A stretch of 47,217 nucleotides of DNA from contig DAITMB010000026.1 of NCBI GenBank assembly GCA_036835375.1, forward strand, positions 1 through 47,217, written 5' to 3'. The DNA is from JANQTF01 sp036835375 (GTDB lineage: Bacteria; Bacteroidota; Bacteroidia; J057). This document shows positions 1 through 10,000 of the stretch, piece by piece. A program made the position numbers and the translations under genes. The notes under the pieces were generated by a model. It had not been told where the DNA came from. It made no database searches and saw only the letters and a program-made list of their open reading frames with translations. Position 1 is the stretch's first letter; every line of letters begins with the position of its first letter.

Positions 1-732
1 ATCGACACCCGCATCGTCAAAGAAAAAAATCGGCTGGAGGTGCTTGGCTTTATCCGCCGACAGCTGGAGCTGGGCAGACAAGCCTATGTGGTGTATCCGC
101 TGGTAGAAGAATCCGAAAAGTTAGACTATCTCGCTGCGGTTCAGGGATTCGAATTGTTGGAGCGATACTTCAAGGGCTTCCGGGTCGGGATTGTGCATGG
201 GCGGCAAAATCCCGAAGACAAGGAGCTGGAGATGAAACGATTTGTAAAAAACGAAACCCAGATTTTGGTCTCTACCACGGTGATCGAAGTGGGCGTCGAT
301 GTGCCCAATTCGTCGGTGATGCTGATCGAAAATGCAGAACGATTTGGGCTTTCTCAACTGCACCAGCTTCGTGGTCGGGTGGGTCGCGGCGCAGATCAGA
401 GCTACTGTCTGCTCATGGCCGGGACCAAAGTCTCTGACGTGGGCAAACGCAGGCTAGAGGCCATGCGCGACACCAATGACGGCTTTCAGATCGCTGAGAT
501 TGATCTGGAATTGCGCGGCCCCGGGGATTTCCTCGGGACGAGGCAGAGTGGCCTGCCCGAATTCACCATCGCCAACATCGTCGAAGACAGAGAAATTTTG
601 ACATTGGCTCGAGGTGCCGCGTTTGATTTAATAGAAAATGATCCCATGCTCCGCTTGCCAGAGCACCAAATCATCCAGTCTGCCTATCGAAAGTTTGTGC
701 GCAGTCATCAGGATCTCATCTCTGTAGCATAA
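1..732 (+). CDS. recG: ATP-dependent DNA helicase RecG, C-terminal part
   Basis: This is the last 243 codons of RecG, the helicase that remodels stalled replication forks and Holliday junctions. The frame is open to the left edge, so the GTG at position 40 is not the start; the N-terminal wedge domain and Walker A lie outside the window. Visible are the second RecA-like helicase lobe, with VSTTVIEVGVDVPNSSVM (motif V) and HQLRGRVGRG (motif VI), and then the RecG-type C-terminal wing with ELRGPGDFLGTRQSG. That last motif separates RecG from PriA and Mfd. The gene ends in TAA. Identification is confident from these motifs. No partner gene is visible downstream in the same direction for 230 nt. 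Confidence 0.95.
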   Translation: MDTRIVKEKNRLEVLGFIRRQLELGRQAYVVYPLVEESEKLDYLAAVQGFELLERYFKGFRVGIVHGRQNPEDKELEMKRFVKNETQILVSTTVIEVGVDVPNSSVMLIENAERFGLSQLHQLRGRVGRGADQSYCLLMAGTKVSDVGKRRLEAMRDTNDGFQIAEIDLELRGPGDFLGTRQSGLPEFTIANIVEDREILTLARGAAFDLIENDPMLRLPEHQIIQSAYRKFVRSHQDLISVA

Positions 733-771
733 TCCATTAGAACAAGGAATTTTTCCGAATTTTTTCATGCA

Positions 772-804
772 AACGGAAGGCAAGAAACGTCTTCCTTTTC
801 CGTT
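772..804 (+). terminator. possible recG terminator hairpin
   Basis: An inverted repeat AACGGAA (772-778) / TTCCGTT (798-804), with an inner GGAAG/CTTCC pairing, lies 40 nt after the recG stop. It is followed by a pyrimidine-rich but not T-only stretch, so it is a weak terminator candidate. A second small hairpin, CAGACT/AGTCTG (883-903), is followed by ATTATTTT. Nothing else is evident between recG and the next gene. Confidence 0.35.
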
Positions 805-962
805 GCTCTCTTTGAACATCTGGCGCTGCGCGAAGCAACTTTCCTAAATCCTCATTAATTTCAACCCCTCAACTTATTCCGACAGACTTTCCCAAAGAGT
901 CTGATTATTTTACGATCGGGTTTTCCGAAATTCTTATTTTACACAACACTAACTATTCAGCA

Positions 963-1898
963 ATGAAACGCACTTTGACTACTATTTTGATGAGCGTCTT
1001 CCTATTCACCGGTCTCTCCGCCCAGATCGTCGATCGCCTCGTGCGACGCGTAGAGCGAGCTGCGGAAGACAAGGCCGTAGAGAAAATCGGGAAGAGACTC
1101 GAAGAGAAGACGGGCGAAGTCATGGGAGAAGTCTATGACATGGGTGATGATTCCACGCAAGTGCGTGTGGATGGCGATCGGGTGATCGTCACGGGAGAAA
1201 ACGGGGATGAAATTGAATTTTCTGCCGATAAAGAACCCGCATCTACCGCACTCCGCGCAAGCAGCTTCATCGGCTCCTTTGAGATGGAGTCACGCGAGTA
1301 CAAGGGGGATAAATTGCAGAAAGGAAGCCCCGCGCAGATGAAGTATGTGATTGATGCTTACAAGATCGCCATCCAAATGCAAGGGGATGATCCACGCGAG
1401 GAGACCATCGTGATCGTCGATCGCCAAACTCGTAAAATGACCTCCAAAGTCACCGATAAGGATGGAAACAAGACCGCGACGATCATGCCCATGCTCCGAA
1501 TCAAGGCCAAGGTCAAGAGCGCTGATGTAGCGGCTGATGATTTTTCCATCACCGAGACGGGCCGCACCAAGACCATCGAAGGCATGCTTTGTAAGGAGTA
1601 CTTGGTTGAAAGCAAAAATGAAACTTCCAACGTGTGGGTCACTGAAGAGTGGGACTTTGATTTTACTGTGCTGCTGGACTTTGCGCAAGTCAAGAACGCT
1701 TCTACAGGCCAGATGACCAACTGGTCGAACGTCTATGGGATCAAAGGCATGGTCATTGAAGGACGGGTCGAGAAGAAAAATAGCAACCAGGTACAAGAGT
1801 TTGCGATTCGAAACATCCGCAATGGCGCGCAGCCAGAGGTATTTTCTACCCAAGGATATGAAGTCAGCGACATGGGCAACATGTTCGGCGATCGATAG
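963..1898 (+). CDS. secreted DUF4412-like protein
   Basis: A 311-residue protein with a clear Sec signal peptide (residues 1-20, ending in LSAQ). A charged, probably helical segment (about 22-60, rich in Arg, Glu and Lys) follows. The rest, about 100-305, resembles the DUF4412 family of Bacteroidota: an extended beta-rich domain with paired strands such as MKYVIDAYKIAIQMQGD, IVIVDRQTRKMTSKV, GMLCKEYLVES and VWVTEEWDFDF. These proteins are exported; their biochemical role is not known. The ATG at 963 has ACTAAC about 10 nt upstream, a spacing also seen before susC in this window. The gene stands alone between recG and the convergent susD. Family assignment is by pattern and moderately sure. 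Confidence 0.7.
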   Translation: MKRTLTTILMSVFLFTGLSAQIVDRLVRRVERAAEDKAVEKIGKRLEEKTGEVMGEVYDMGDDSTQVRVDGDRVIVTGENGDEIEFSADKEPASTALRASSFIGSFEMESREYKGDKLQKGSPAQMKYVIDAYKIAIQMQGDDPREETIVIVDRQTRKMTSKVTDKDGNKTATIMPMLRIKAKVKSADVAADDFSITETGRTKTIEGMLCKEYLVESKNETSNVWVTEEWDFDFTVLLDFAQVKNASTGQMTNWSNVYGIKGMVIEGRVEKKNSNQVQEFAIRNIRNGAQPEVFSTQGYEVSDMGNMFGDR

Positions 1899-1945
1899 TC
1901 CCTCACATCTGTGAAGCTTTTTGAGCTGCATTCCTCAAAAATATC

Positions 1946-1978
1946 AAGCCCGGATAGACCTTGCGTCCATCCGGGCTT
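1946..1978. terminator. bidirectional terminator between the DUF4412-like gene and susD
   Basis: A near-perfect hairpin with arms AAGCCCGGAT (1946-1955) and ATCCGGGCTT (1969-1978), extended inward by GAC/GTC. On the minus strand it is followed by ATATTTTT, fitting an end for the susCD transcript. On the plus strand a short T run follows the stem. It sits between two convergent genes. Confidence 0.75.
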
Positions 1979-2006
1979 TGACTTATGGAATCACATGCGA
2001 TCAAGA

Positions 2007-3575
2007 TCAATACCCGGGATTCTGCACGAGGTTGGGATTGGTATCCATGTCAATCTGAGGAATGGGGAGATACTCCCGGCCAGGAATGTAGCCGTTGAAT
2101 CCGGGATCGCGCTGCTTGAGAATGTTCAACTTCACTGGATCGGAAAGCCAGCCCCAGCGGCGGAGATCGTCAAAGCGGTGTCCTTCAAAGCAGAACTCTA
2201 GTGCGCGCTCGTGACTGAGTTGCTCGCGCATCTCTTCCTGAGACATCGCTGCGAATTCCGCTTGGCGATTGGGCAAGTTCGAGCGGTCGCGAACTTGCTG
2301 CACATATTCCGCACAGAGGGCTGTATTGCCGAGCTCGTTTTGGCACTCTGCATACATCATCAGCACATCGGCGTAGCGCATGATCCGCTCATTGATTCCT
2401 GAGCGCCAGTCAAATTCGTTGGGGATCCCGGTGTCATCATTCTGGTATTTTCTCGGGAAAATTTTGTCCGAATTTGGGCCATACGCTTGCTGAAAGCTCA
2501 CCCCATAGAGCGTAGCACCAGGATAATTGTAGAAAATCGAAGCCCTCAGACGCGGATCTTCTTCGCCATCGACGGTTTTTTCGATCATGAATTCGTCAAA
2601 AATCCAGCGAGTAGGCAGGCAGTCCGAAAAACCGAAGTTCTCTGGTCCGTACGTAATCGCGCGGGCAGAGGTCTGTCCCCATCCTGGCTGTGGCGCACCA
2701 CCCCAAGGTAGCTCGGTGCCACCCACTTCGCGGCTGAACTGGACTTCGAAAATTGATTCCCGGTTGTTCTCGTTGCGCTCGGTGAAGTTGTCGCGATAAT
2801 CATTCATCAGGCCGTAAAGGCCAGAATCGATCAGCTTCTTGAACTCGACAGCTGCCTCATCCCAGCGCTGGTTGAACAAGTAGGCTTTGCCGAGGTAAGC
2901 CGTCGCGGCACCTTTGGTCGCTCTGCCCACGTTGGCATCTGTGTAGTTGTCGGGAAGGACGGCCTGCGCTGCCTTCATGTCATCAATGATCTGCTGCCAT
3001 ACCGCTTCGGGTGTTGCCTGGCTTGGGTAAAAGTCGTCAGAAGAATTGGGCGTGCTCAACACCAACGGCACGTTGCGAAAAGCTTTCACCAGATGATAGT
3101 AGTACAATCCGCGCAAGAAGTGAGCCTCCCCAATGAGACGAGCGGCGAGGGCCTCATCCATGTCAATGTCCCCCACGTTTTCAATCACCTGATTGCTGCG
3201 GAATACCCCTTGGTAGCAAGCCAGCCAGTAGATTTCTGGTCCGAGGGAATTGGTACCGATAGAAAACTTGCCGATGTTGCCCAAAGCGTCCCAGGGACTG
3301 TCTCCGGCCATGTCGTCGCCCCGAAAGTCGAGCAACGCTGGACCGAACCTCATGTACAACCCATCAAGGAGCAAGCTGGCATACGCTGCATTGGTCCCTT
3401 TGATCGCGTCCTGTTCGTTTTGCCAGAAGGTATCTTCCGTCTGCTGATTGGGATTTTCTAGCTCCAGAAATTCATTGCCACAGGAAGGCAGACCCACTCC
3501 CAGCACCACGGCGAGGATCAGGCGGAGAATGTTGACTTTGCGAGTCGGTGTTGGTGTCTTTGTTAGTAGCGTCAT
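2007..3575 (-). CDS. SusD/RagB-family outer-membrane glycan-binding lipoprotein
   Basis: A 522-residue SusD homologue, the surface lipoprotein that forms the lid of a SusC transporter and captures oligosaccharides. The start at 3575 is chosen because it places a signal peptide directly before the lipobox GLPSCGN; the open frame reaches further upstream (to 3707) but that extension looks non-coding. Family marks are the N-terminal NPNQQTEDTFWQ segment, the TPR-like helical core (FLRGLYYYHLVKAFRNVPLV, TKGAATAYLGKAYLFNQRWDEA), and the C-terminal ERALEFCFEGHRFDDLRRWG followed by an end in NPGY. It lies 159 nt downstream of susC on the same strand. The context of GH43 and GH51 enzymes suggests arabinan oligosaccharides as ligand; the sequence alone does not show the ligand. 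Confidence 0.95.
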   Translation of the reverse strand: MTLLTKTPTPTRKVNILRLILAVVLGVGLPSCGNEFLELENPNQQTEDTFWQNEQDAIKGTNAAYASLLLDGLYMRFGPALLDFRGDDMAGDSPWDALGNIGKFSIGTNSLGPEIYWLACYQGVFRSNQVIENVGDIDMDEALAARLIGEAHFLRGLYYYHLVKAFRNVPLVLSTPNSSDDFYPSQATPEAVWQQIIDDMKAAQAVLPDNYTDANVGRATKGAATAYLGKAYLFNQRWDEAAVEFKKLIDSGLYGLMNDYRDNFTERNENNRESIFEVQFSREVGGTELPWGGAPQPGWGQTSARAITYGPENFGFSDCLPTRWIFDEFMIEKTVDGEEDPRLRASIFYNYPGATLYGVSFQQAYGPNSDKIFPRKYQNDDTGIPNEFDWRSGINERIMRYADVLMMYAECQNELGNTALCAEYVQQVRDRSNLPNRQAEFAAMSQEEMREQLSHERALEFCFEGHRFDDLRRWGWLSDPVKLNILKQRDPGFNGYIPGREYLPIPQIDMDTNPNLVQNPGY

Positions 3576-3734
3576 TGTCTTAATCGTCAATGTTGAGTAG
3601 AGTTTGTCGTAGCTCCTTGTCGTGATCACACCGGGTGATATTTGACAGGAAAAAATCCAAGAATCAAGAACATGTGGCGCTGCCAGCGAACGGAAAGGTG
3701 AATGCACCCAAGACTCCCTGGCAGGCCTTTTTAT

Positions 3735-6700
3735 TTAGAAAGAAAGTTGGACACCGGCGAGGAAGGTCCTCGGGTTGGGCCAGGATCCATAGTCGGTAGC
3801 ACGGCTGAAGAGCCCATCGTTGGAGATATCCGGGTCGAATCCTGAATAGCGCGTGAAGGTGTACACATTTTGGCCAGAGACATACACCCGCATGTTGCTC
3901 ACCCGCAGCACATTCAGCATTGATTCTGGGAAGGTGTACCCAAGCTGAACATTCTGAATCCGCGCGAAAGAACCGTTTTCCATCCAGCGAACCGATTCGC
4001 GAAGGTTTCCATTAGGGTCGCCGATGATGGGACGAGGCACGTCTGTGTTGGTGTTTTCCGGGGTCCAAAAGTTGAGCATTTCTACCGAGTGGTTGTCAAA
4101 GTCGAGGCGCTCCAGGGTTTGGCGCAGGCCATTGACAATGAGGTTTCCGCCTTGGCCTTGCAAGAAGACAGTGAAGTCAACCCCCTTGTAGCCAGCGTTG
4201 AAGTTCAGCCCGAAGTAGTAGTCAGGAATGGCGCTGCCCAGATATACTCGATCTTCGGCAGTGATGAGCCCATCGGGTTCGCCTGTCAGCTCTCCATCAG
4301 GACCACGTCCGTTCACGTCGCGAAAACGAATGTCGCCAGGTGCGGTGAGGGCTGACTGGAAGGCATGATTGTTCACCTCTTCCTGACTTTGAAAAATGCC
4401 GTCATACACAAAGCCGTACAAGGCGCCAATCTCTGTTCCCTGAGCTGTGCGGCTCATGTTGCCGAAAATCGGTTCGCCATTTCCGCCCAGCGACAAGACT
4501 TCGTTGGAAAGGGTGGAGAAATTCGCGTCGATAGCGTAGGTAAAAGCTCCTTCCAGATTGCGGTAGCCAAGAATGAATTCTAATCCTTGATTTTGGATCG
4601 AAGCTGCGTTGACGACTGGGTTATCGAAGGTCCCGTTAGAGCGCGGAATGGGCACACCAATCAGTAGGTCGTTTGACACATTGTTGTAGTATTCCGCAGA
4701 GAACATCACGCGATTCTCCAAAAAGCTCATGTCTATGCCGACCGAAGCACTGGTGGTGGACTCCCAGCGAAGGTCCGGGGTGGCATAGGCATATTGGGTA
4801 GCTCCTGAAGCGAACTGACCATTGAAGGAATAGTGCGAATTGTTGTTGATGAAGGCAGTGTAGCCATACGTTCCAATTTCTTGGTTTCCCAGGGTTCCAT
4901 AGCCCCCCCGAATTTTGAATTGGTTGATGAAGGGAACTTTGAAGAAGGCTTCGTTGTGCACTTTCCATGCTCCTGCCACGGAGGGAAAATTGCCATATCG
5001 GAATTCCCTCGCAAACTTCGAAGAACCGTCTCGGCGATAGGTCACCGTGAGCAAATAGCGGTCGTCGTAGTCGTAGTTCAAGCGCGCGAGTTGCGACAAT
5101 TGGCGCCACTCCGTTTCAAATCCCCGGAGGGTTCTGCCGCTCACCCCGGCGCTGAGCACCCAGAAATATGGCTCGGTGTATCCTTCCGCGTGTCCGGAGA
5201 TTTCGCGAATCTGGTCCACTTGCATCGTATAGCCACCCAAAAGGTTGAAGCTGTGCTTGCCGACTTGCTTTTCGTAGGTCACCAGATTTTCGACCAGGAC
5301 CGTGAAGCCATTGCCCCGCGTCTCGTCCATTTTGGCGATTTCATTCTGGAAAAACCAGCCCAAATCGTAGCGAGGTGCCGTGGCAACTGTCGCCCAATCT
5401 TCCCGGTTAAATGCCGTGTTGATGCGGTATTTCAAGCCTTTGAGCAGCTCGACCTCCCCGTACACATCCGCAAAAAAGCGGTAGCGGCTTGTCTGGCTCG
5501 ACAGCAAATTATTCATCCCCGGCACATTCAGCGTGATCGCCCGGTGAATCTGGTTGTCAGCACCACCATAGCCGCCAAGTCGTGCTTCATCTTCAAAGGG
5601 CATCGTCGGGATGGCTTTCACCAAATCAACAATCGAGTTGCCGACATGCAAAAAGGAAGGATTGAGCTTGTCTGTGTACATGAAATACATTGATTCACCG
5701 ACCTTGAATCGACCTTTTTTGTACTCGCTGTTCACCCGAAAGGTCATCCGCTCAAAATTGGGCGCTTCGCCTGCGAGGGTTCCTTGCTGGTCAAAGTAAT
5801 TCAATGAAGCAAAGCCCGTGAGGTTTTCGCTACCGCCAGAGATGCTCACGTTGTGAGACTGAATCTGGCCTGTTTTGAAGCCCACGGCTTGCCAGTCGGT
5901 ATCGACGTCGTTGATGAACAACGGAGAGTTGGGATCATTTCCCAACGCGAGGGGCTGCCCTGCATTGATCTGGGCCGTGTTCGTGATCAGCTGATACTGC
6001 TCTCGGTTGGTGACCTCAATCGTTTTGGGCACAGATTGCATCCCCACATAGCCATCGTAGCTCACGCGGGTCTGCCCGGCGGTGCCTCGCTTGGTTGTGA
6101 CGATGATCACACCATTGGCAGCCCTGGAACCATAGATTGCCGCAGCCGAAGCGTCCTTGAGCACTTGAATCGATTCGATGTCGCGGGCATTGAAGTCGCC
6201 CAATCCTACCACGGGAGCGCCGTCCACAATGTAGAGGGGCGTGTTATTCCCAAAAGTTCCTGCACCACGAATCTTGATTTGAGGCTCTGTGCCAGGCTCT
6301 CCTCCCCCGTGAATCTGCACCCCGGCCACCTGGCCCTGGAGCGCTTTGACGACACTGCTGTTGGCGAGTTTTTCGACCTCCTCGGCATTGACCAAGCCTA
6401 CTGAACCTGTGAGATCCGACCGCTTCTGCGTGCCGTATCCTACCACCACCACCTCATCCAGATAACTATCCTTTGGCGTGAGAAGAATTTCCACCATGCT
6501 GCGCCCTTCGAGCGGCAGGGAGATCTTGTCATACCCCAACATGGAGATCGCTAAGGTCGCTTCTGCGCTGGCTACTGTGATGCGAAACTCGCCCGTGGCA
6601 GAAGAAATGATTCCATTCGAGGTGCCTACCTCAGCAATGGAGGCCCCTTCTATCGGCGTCTGATCTTTTCCATCCAACACCAGACCAGAGACGGTCACTT

Positions 6701-6770
6701 GTGCAAAAGATGGCGCGGCCCAGATCAGGAGACCACACAACAACATGGAAATTTTGTCAATACGAAACAT
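3735..6770 (-). CDS. SusC/RagA-family TonB-linked outer-membrane transporter
   Basis: A 1011-residue SusC homologue. In order: signal peptide (1-23, ending APSFA), a carboxypeptidase-regulatory-like domain (about 25-110), the SusC-specific TonB box and plug start (DEVVVVGYGTQKRSDLTGSV, about 115-135), the plug with GAGTFGNNTPLYIVDGAPV and GSRAANGVIIVTTKRG, then the beta-barrel ending in a C-terminal Phe (FLAGVQLSF). Length and order are typical. With SusD it forms the energy-dependent importer of the locus. It has its own promoter region: a paired 21-bp-phased direct repeat and a -7-like element just upstream, and ACTACTAA exactly 10 nt before the ATG. Transcription probably continues into susD. 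Substrate assignment to arabino-oligosaccharides is inferred from the neighbours. Confidence 0.96.
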   Translation of the reverse strand: MFRIDKISMLLCGLLIWAAPSFAQVTVSGLVLDGKDQTPIEGASIAEVGTSNGIISSATGEFRITVASAEATLAISMLGYDKISLPLEGRSMVEILLTPKDSYLDEVVVVGYGTQKRSDLTGSVGLVNAEEVEKLANSSVVKALQGQVAGVQIHGGGEPGTEPQIKIRGAGTFGNNTPLYIVDGAPVVGLGDFNARDIESIQVLKDASAAAIYGSRAANGVIIVTTKRGTAGQTRVSYDGYVGMQSVPKTIEVTNREQYQLITNTAQINAGQPLALGNDPNSPLFINDVDTDWQAVGFKTGQIQSHNVSISGGSENLTGFASLNYFDQQGTLAGEAPNFERMTFRVNSEYKKGRFKVGESMYFMYTDKLNPSFLHVGNSIVDLVKAIPTMPFEDEARLGGYGGADNQIHRAITLNVPGMNNLLSSQTSRYRFFADVYGEVELLKGLKYRINTAFNREDWATVATAPRYDLGWFFQNEIAKMDETRGNGFTVLVENLVTYEKQVGKHSFNLLGGYTMQVDQIREISGHAEGYTEPYFWVLSAGVSGRTLRGFETEWRQLSQLARLNYDYDDRYLLTVTYRRDGSSKFAREFRYGNFPSVAGAWKVHNEAFFKVPFINQFKIRGGYGTLGNQEIGTYGYTAFINNNSHYSFNGQFASGATQYAYATPDLRWESTTSASVGIDMSFLENRVMFSAEYYNNVSNDLLIGVPIPRSNGTFDNPVVNAASIQNQGLEFILGYRNLEGAFTYAIDANFSTLSNEVLSLGGNGEPIFGNMSRTAQGTEIGALYGFVYDGIFQSQEEVNNHAFQSALTAPGDIRFRDVNGRGPDGELTGEPDGLITAEDRVYLGSAIPDYYFGLNFNAGYKGVDFTVFLQGQGGNLIVNGLRQTLERLDFDNHSVEMLNFWTPENTNTDVPRPIIGDPNGNLRESVRWMENGSFARIQNVQLGYTFPESMLNVLRVSNMRVYVSGQNVYTFTRYSGFDPDISNDGLFSRATDYGSWPNPRTFLAGVQLSF

Positions 6771-6801
6771 ATCTTTCGAGTTAGTAGTACAGAACCGTTA
6801 C

Positions 6802-6861
6802 CTAAGGTAGGCAGTTGTTTTACCTCCGAGGTGGACGATTGGACATAGCGGGTGGACTATC
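6802..6861 (-). promoter_or_regulatory. susC promoter with proposed HTCS operator (paired 21-bp direct repeat)
   Basis: On the plus strand GGTGGACGATT (6830-6840) and GGTGGACTATC (6851-6861) begin exactly 21 bp apart, two helical turns. Reading towards susC, 20 bp separate the inner half-site from TACCTTAG (6809-6802), a one-mismatch match to the Bacteroidota -7 element TAnnTTTG. No good -33 element is present, as expected where an activator replaces it. The same geometry recurs before both GH43 genes. A further single half-site, GGTGGACTATA, lies at 6952-6962. Assignment to the adjacent HTCS is inference. Confidence 0.7.
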
Positions 6862-7042
6862 GAATAATCAGCCTTCAACAAGCCTATTGGGCTGTAATCG
6901 TGAGATAGCAGGATAAAATAAATGGGGAGATATCAGCAAATGAGCTGCAAAGGTGGACTATATGACACCTTTTCCACAGTCTTTCTTTTCGTAAGTATTT
7001 CTACTCTTGATGACTTATCTTCCTGTCTTGCCAGCCACCAGT

Positions 7043-10000
7043 CTATGCGTCCCCTACACCGGGAGCTTCTTTTCCGGCTTCGCCCCCCCGGGCGTATTCC
7101 TTGGGTGAAATCCCAAATCGTTTGCGAAACACCCGGCTGAAATATTTCGGGTCATTGAATCCGCAGCGGTACGCAACTTCCGAAATATTCATCTCTGGAT
7201 CGAGCAACATCGTGCAGGCTTTTTCTAGCTTGTGTGCGTTCACAAATTCAGTCACCGACATGCTCGAAAGGGCCTTGATTTTCTTGTAGAGCAAGCTGCG
7301 GCTGATACACAAGTCGCTGGCGACTTGGTCCGGGCCATAGTCGGGGTCTCCTAGGTGCGTATCCAGCAATTCGTAGAGCTGCTTCACAAATTTTTGATCG
7401 AGGGGATTTTGTGCGACTTCCTCGATTTTTGGGCGCTGAGGTTGCCCAAACAAGGCTTGCAAGCGCCGCCGCGAAGAGATGAGATTCTCAATGCGCGCTT
7501 GGAGAATTTGTAGATGAAATGGCTTGGGGACATAGTCATCTGCCCCCGCTTCGAGCCCCTCTACCCAATGTTCTACCATGTTGCGGGAGGTGAGCAAAAT
7601 CAGCGGAATATGGCTGGTCTGAATGCTTTCTTTCAGGTGGCTGCACAACTCCAGTCCGTCCATGATCGGCATCATGATGTCGCTGATGATGAGCTGTGGT
7701 CCGTATTTGGTAGCCAGCTCAAGAGCTTCTTTGCCGTTGTCTGCTTCCAGAATCCTGTATTCTCCAGCCAAGCTTTGGATTAGGAAAGCACGCAAGTCGT
7801 AGTTGTCCTCAGCAATGAGGAGTAGCGGTTTGTCTGATTCTCCCTCGTTCAGCTCCGTGAGTGAGGGCGCCAGACGCGCCTGTAGTTGATCTTCGACCAG
7901 GTTCACTTGCGTACTGAGATTCGAACGGTAGATCCGCGGGTGATCAATCCGCTCACTTTCTTCATACTGATAGGCCAGATAAGGCAACCTCACTTCAAAC
8001 AGACTTCCTTCGCCCGGCACACTTTCCACTCGAATCTCTCCGTGCATCACCGACACCAACTCCTTGGTGAGTGCCAGGCCGATCCCCGAGCCGTGGCTCT
8101 GGGCATGGTCCCGCGCTGGAACCTGATAGAAATAATCGAAAATATGCTCCTGTTGTGCCTCCGGAATCCCGATCCCACTGTCACGGACCGCGAGATGGAG
8201 CTCCGGCTTGGGCGATGCGCCTTCGCTACTTGTCGTCACGGCTGGATCTATTTGCCGGTCAAATCGAATTTCGAGGGAGATCTTCCCCTCCGCCGGGGTA
8301 AATTTGAAAGCATTGGCGAGGAGGTTGTAGAGTACATTTTCTAATTTTTCGGCGTCAAACCAAGTCTCTCCTTCTGCCTCTCCCTGCACGTCAAACTGGT
8401 ACTCGATTCGCTGATTGTCGGCCAATTTTTGGAAGGAATGAAACACCTCTTTGGCAAAAGTGACTACATCGCCTTCCCCTACTCTCGCTTGTAACTTCCC
8501 TGCTTCCAGGCGGCGAAAACTCATCAATTGCTGAATCAAATGAAGCAATCGCTGCGCATTCCGATACACAATCTGCAAGGTGCGGCCCGTGGCGGTGTCT
8601 CCTGAAAATTGGCTCAAAAGACTCTCGATTGGATCGATGATCAGAGTCAAGGGCGTGCGAAACTCATGGGAAATGTTGGTAAAAAACCGTAAGCGCATCT
8701 GGTTCACCATTTTCACCTGCTCATTCAATTCCAACAAATGACCCTTCTGCTCCTCCAAAATCGCATTCTGGGCCTCAATCTGGGCTGTTCGTAATGCTAC
8801 CTGCCTGGCCAGCTTTTTCTTTTGCTGGTGAAGGTAGTGCGTGCGCAGTCGAATGTAGGCCATCACGAGCAGCACTCCAAGCAGAATCAGCGCAGCCACA
8901 AACCACGTCGTTTGCCAAAACGGAGGACGGATCACGACGGTGAGGGTGCGTACGTTGCTGGACTCAATCCCATCTTCGCTCAAGGCTGTCACGTGAAAGT
9001 GATAGGTGCCTCCCAGGAGGTTGGTGTAGTTGGCAAAGTGACGATCGGCAGGCACAGAGACCCAGTCCTGGTCCACGCCCTCCATTTGGTAGCGGTAGGT
9101 CACGCGCTGTGGCAGTACATAGGTCTGCACGGCAAATTCGATCGAAAAGACATTGTCCAAATAAGACAGAAAAACAGTGTCGCTCTGCGAAATAGACCGA
9201 CGCAGGGCCACCCTTCCATGACGCTTTTCGCCCACCTGCAAGGGCTTGTTGAGCACGCTGAAATCCGAAATTTCTACTTCTGGCGCAAAAGGATAAGGGC
9301 GAATGTCTTGAGGAAGGAAGGAAGTCAACCCGTTGATTCCGCCAAAATACAGTCTTCCTTGCGCATCCCGACTGGAAGCTGACCAGTAAAACTGGTTGTC
9401 GGTGAGCCCATCCACTTGGTAGTAGGTCCGAAACTGACGGCTCACGGGGTTGAACCTGGCAAGTCCCTGGTCGGTGCTCAGCCAGAGGTGGCCTTCGCTG
9501 TCTTCTTCAATGGCATAGACGGTGTTATTGCAGAGTCCTTGCTCTTGGGTAAAAAATTCGAAGCCAGTCACTTGCCCGGCTTCCATCAGCACCCGCCCAA
9601 TGCCATTGCCAAAAGTGCCGACCCATACATTTCCTTGGACATCTTGCTTGAGCGATATCACATAATCGCCCCGCAACCCATTGGGTGCAAGGGCTTCCTT
9701 GGAAAAAAAGGCAAGAGAATCCGCTGCAATTTCGCTGGATGACATCGATAGACAACTGCGGTGAAACCGGTACAGCCCGGCGCGTGTTCCCAACCAATAG
9801 TAACCCTGCGCATCAAGCAGAATGCAGCCTACTTGCACGGATTCTCCTGAGCGGCGCCTTGGAAGGATCACCTGCTGAAATCGTTCGCTACCAGGGTCAA
9901 ATAGCGAAATGCCGCCGAGGGTCCCGACGAGCAAAAATCCCGCGGGATCCTCCACCAACGATGAAATGAACCCACTATGAAGACCGTTCGCACCGACAGG

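Noticed and set aside
3563..3570. TTAGTAGC, similar to the ACTACTAA leader motif
   Set aside because: It lies inside the susD coding region just after the start codon, not upstream of a gene, and has one mismatch.
3576..3707. Longer N-terminus for the SusD gene
   Set aside because: The extra 44 codons have no protein-like features and would bury the lipoprotein signal that starts at 3575.
4833..5693. Long plus-strand open frame opposite susC
   Set aside because: It is antisense to a strongly supported SusC gene, has Cys/His/Arg-rich composition unlike a real protein, and no family features. The same holds for the frames at 1290-1931, 5853-6404, 8822-9382 and 16118-16645.
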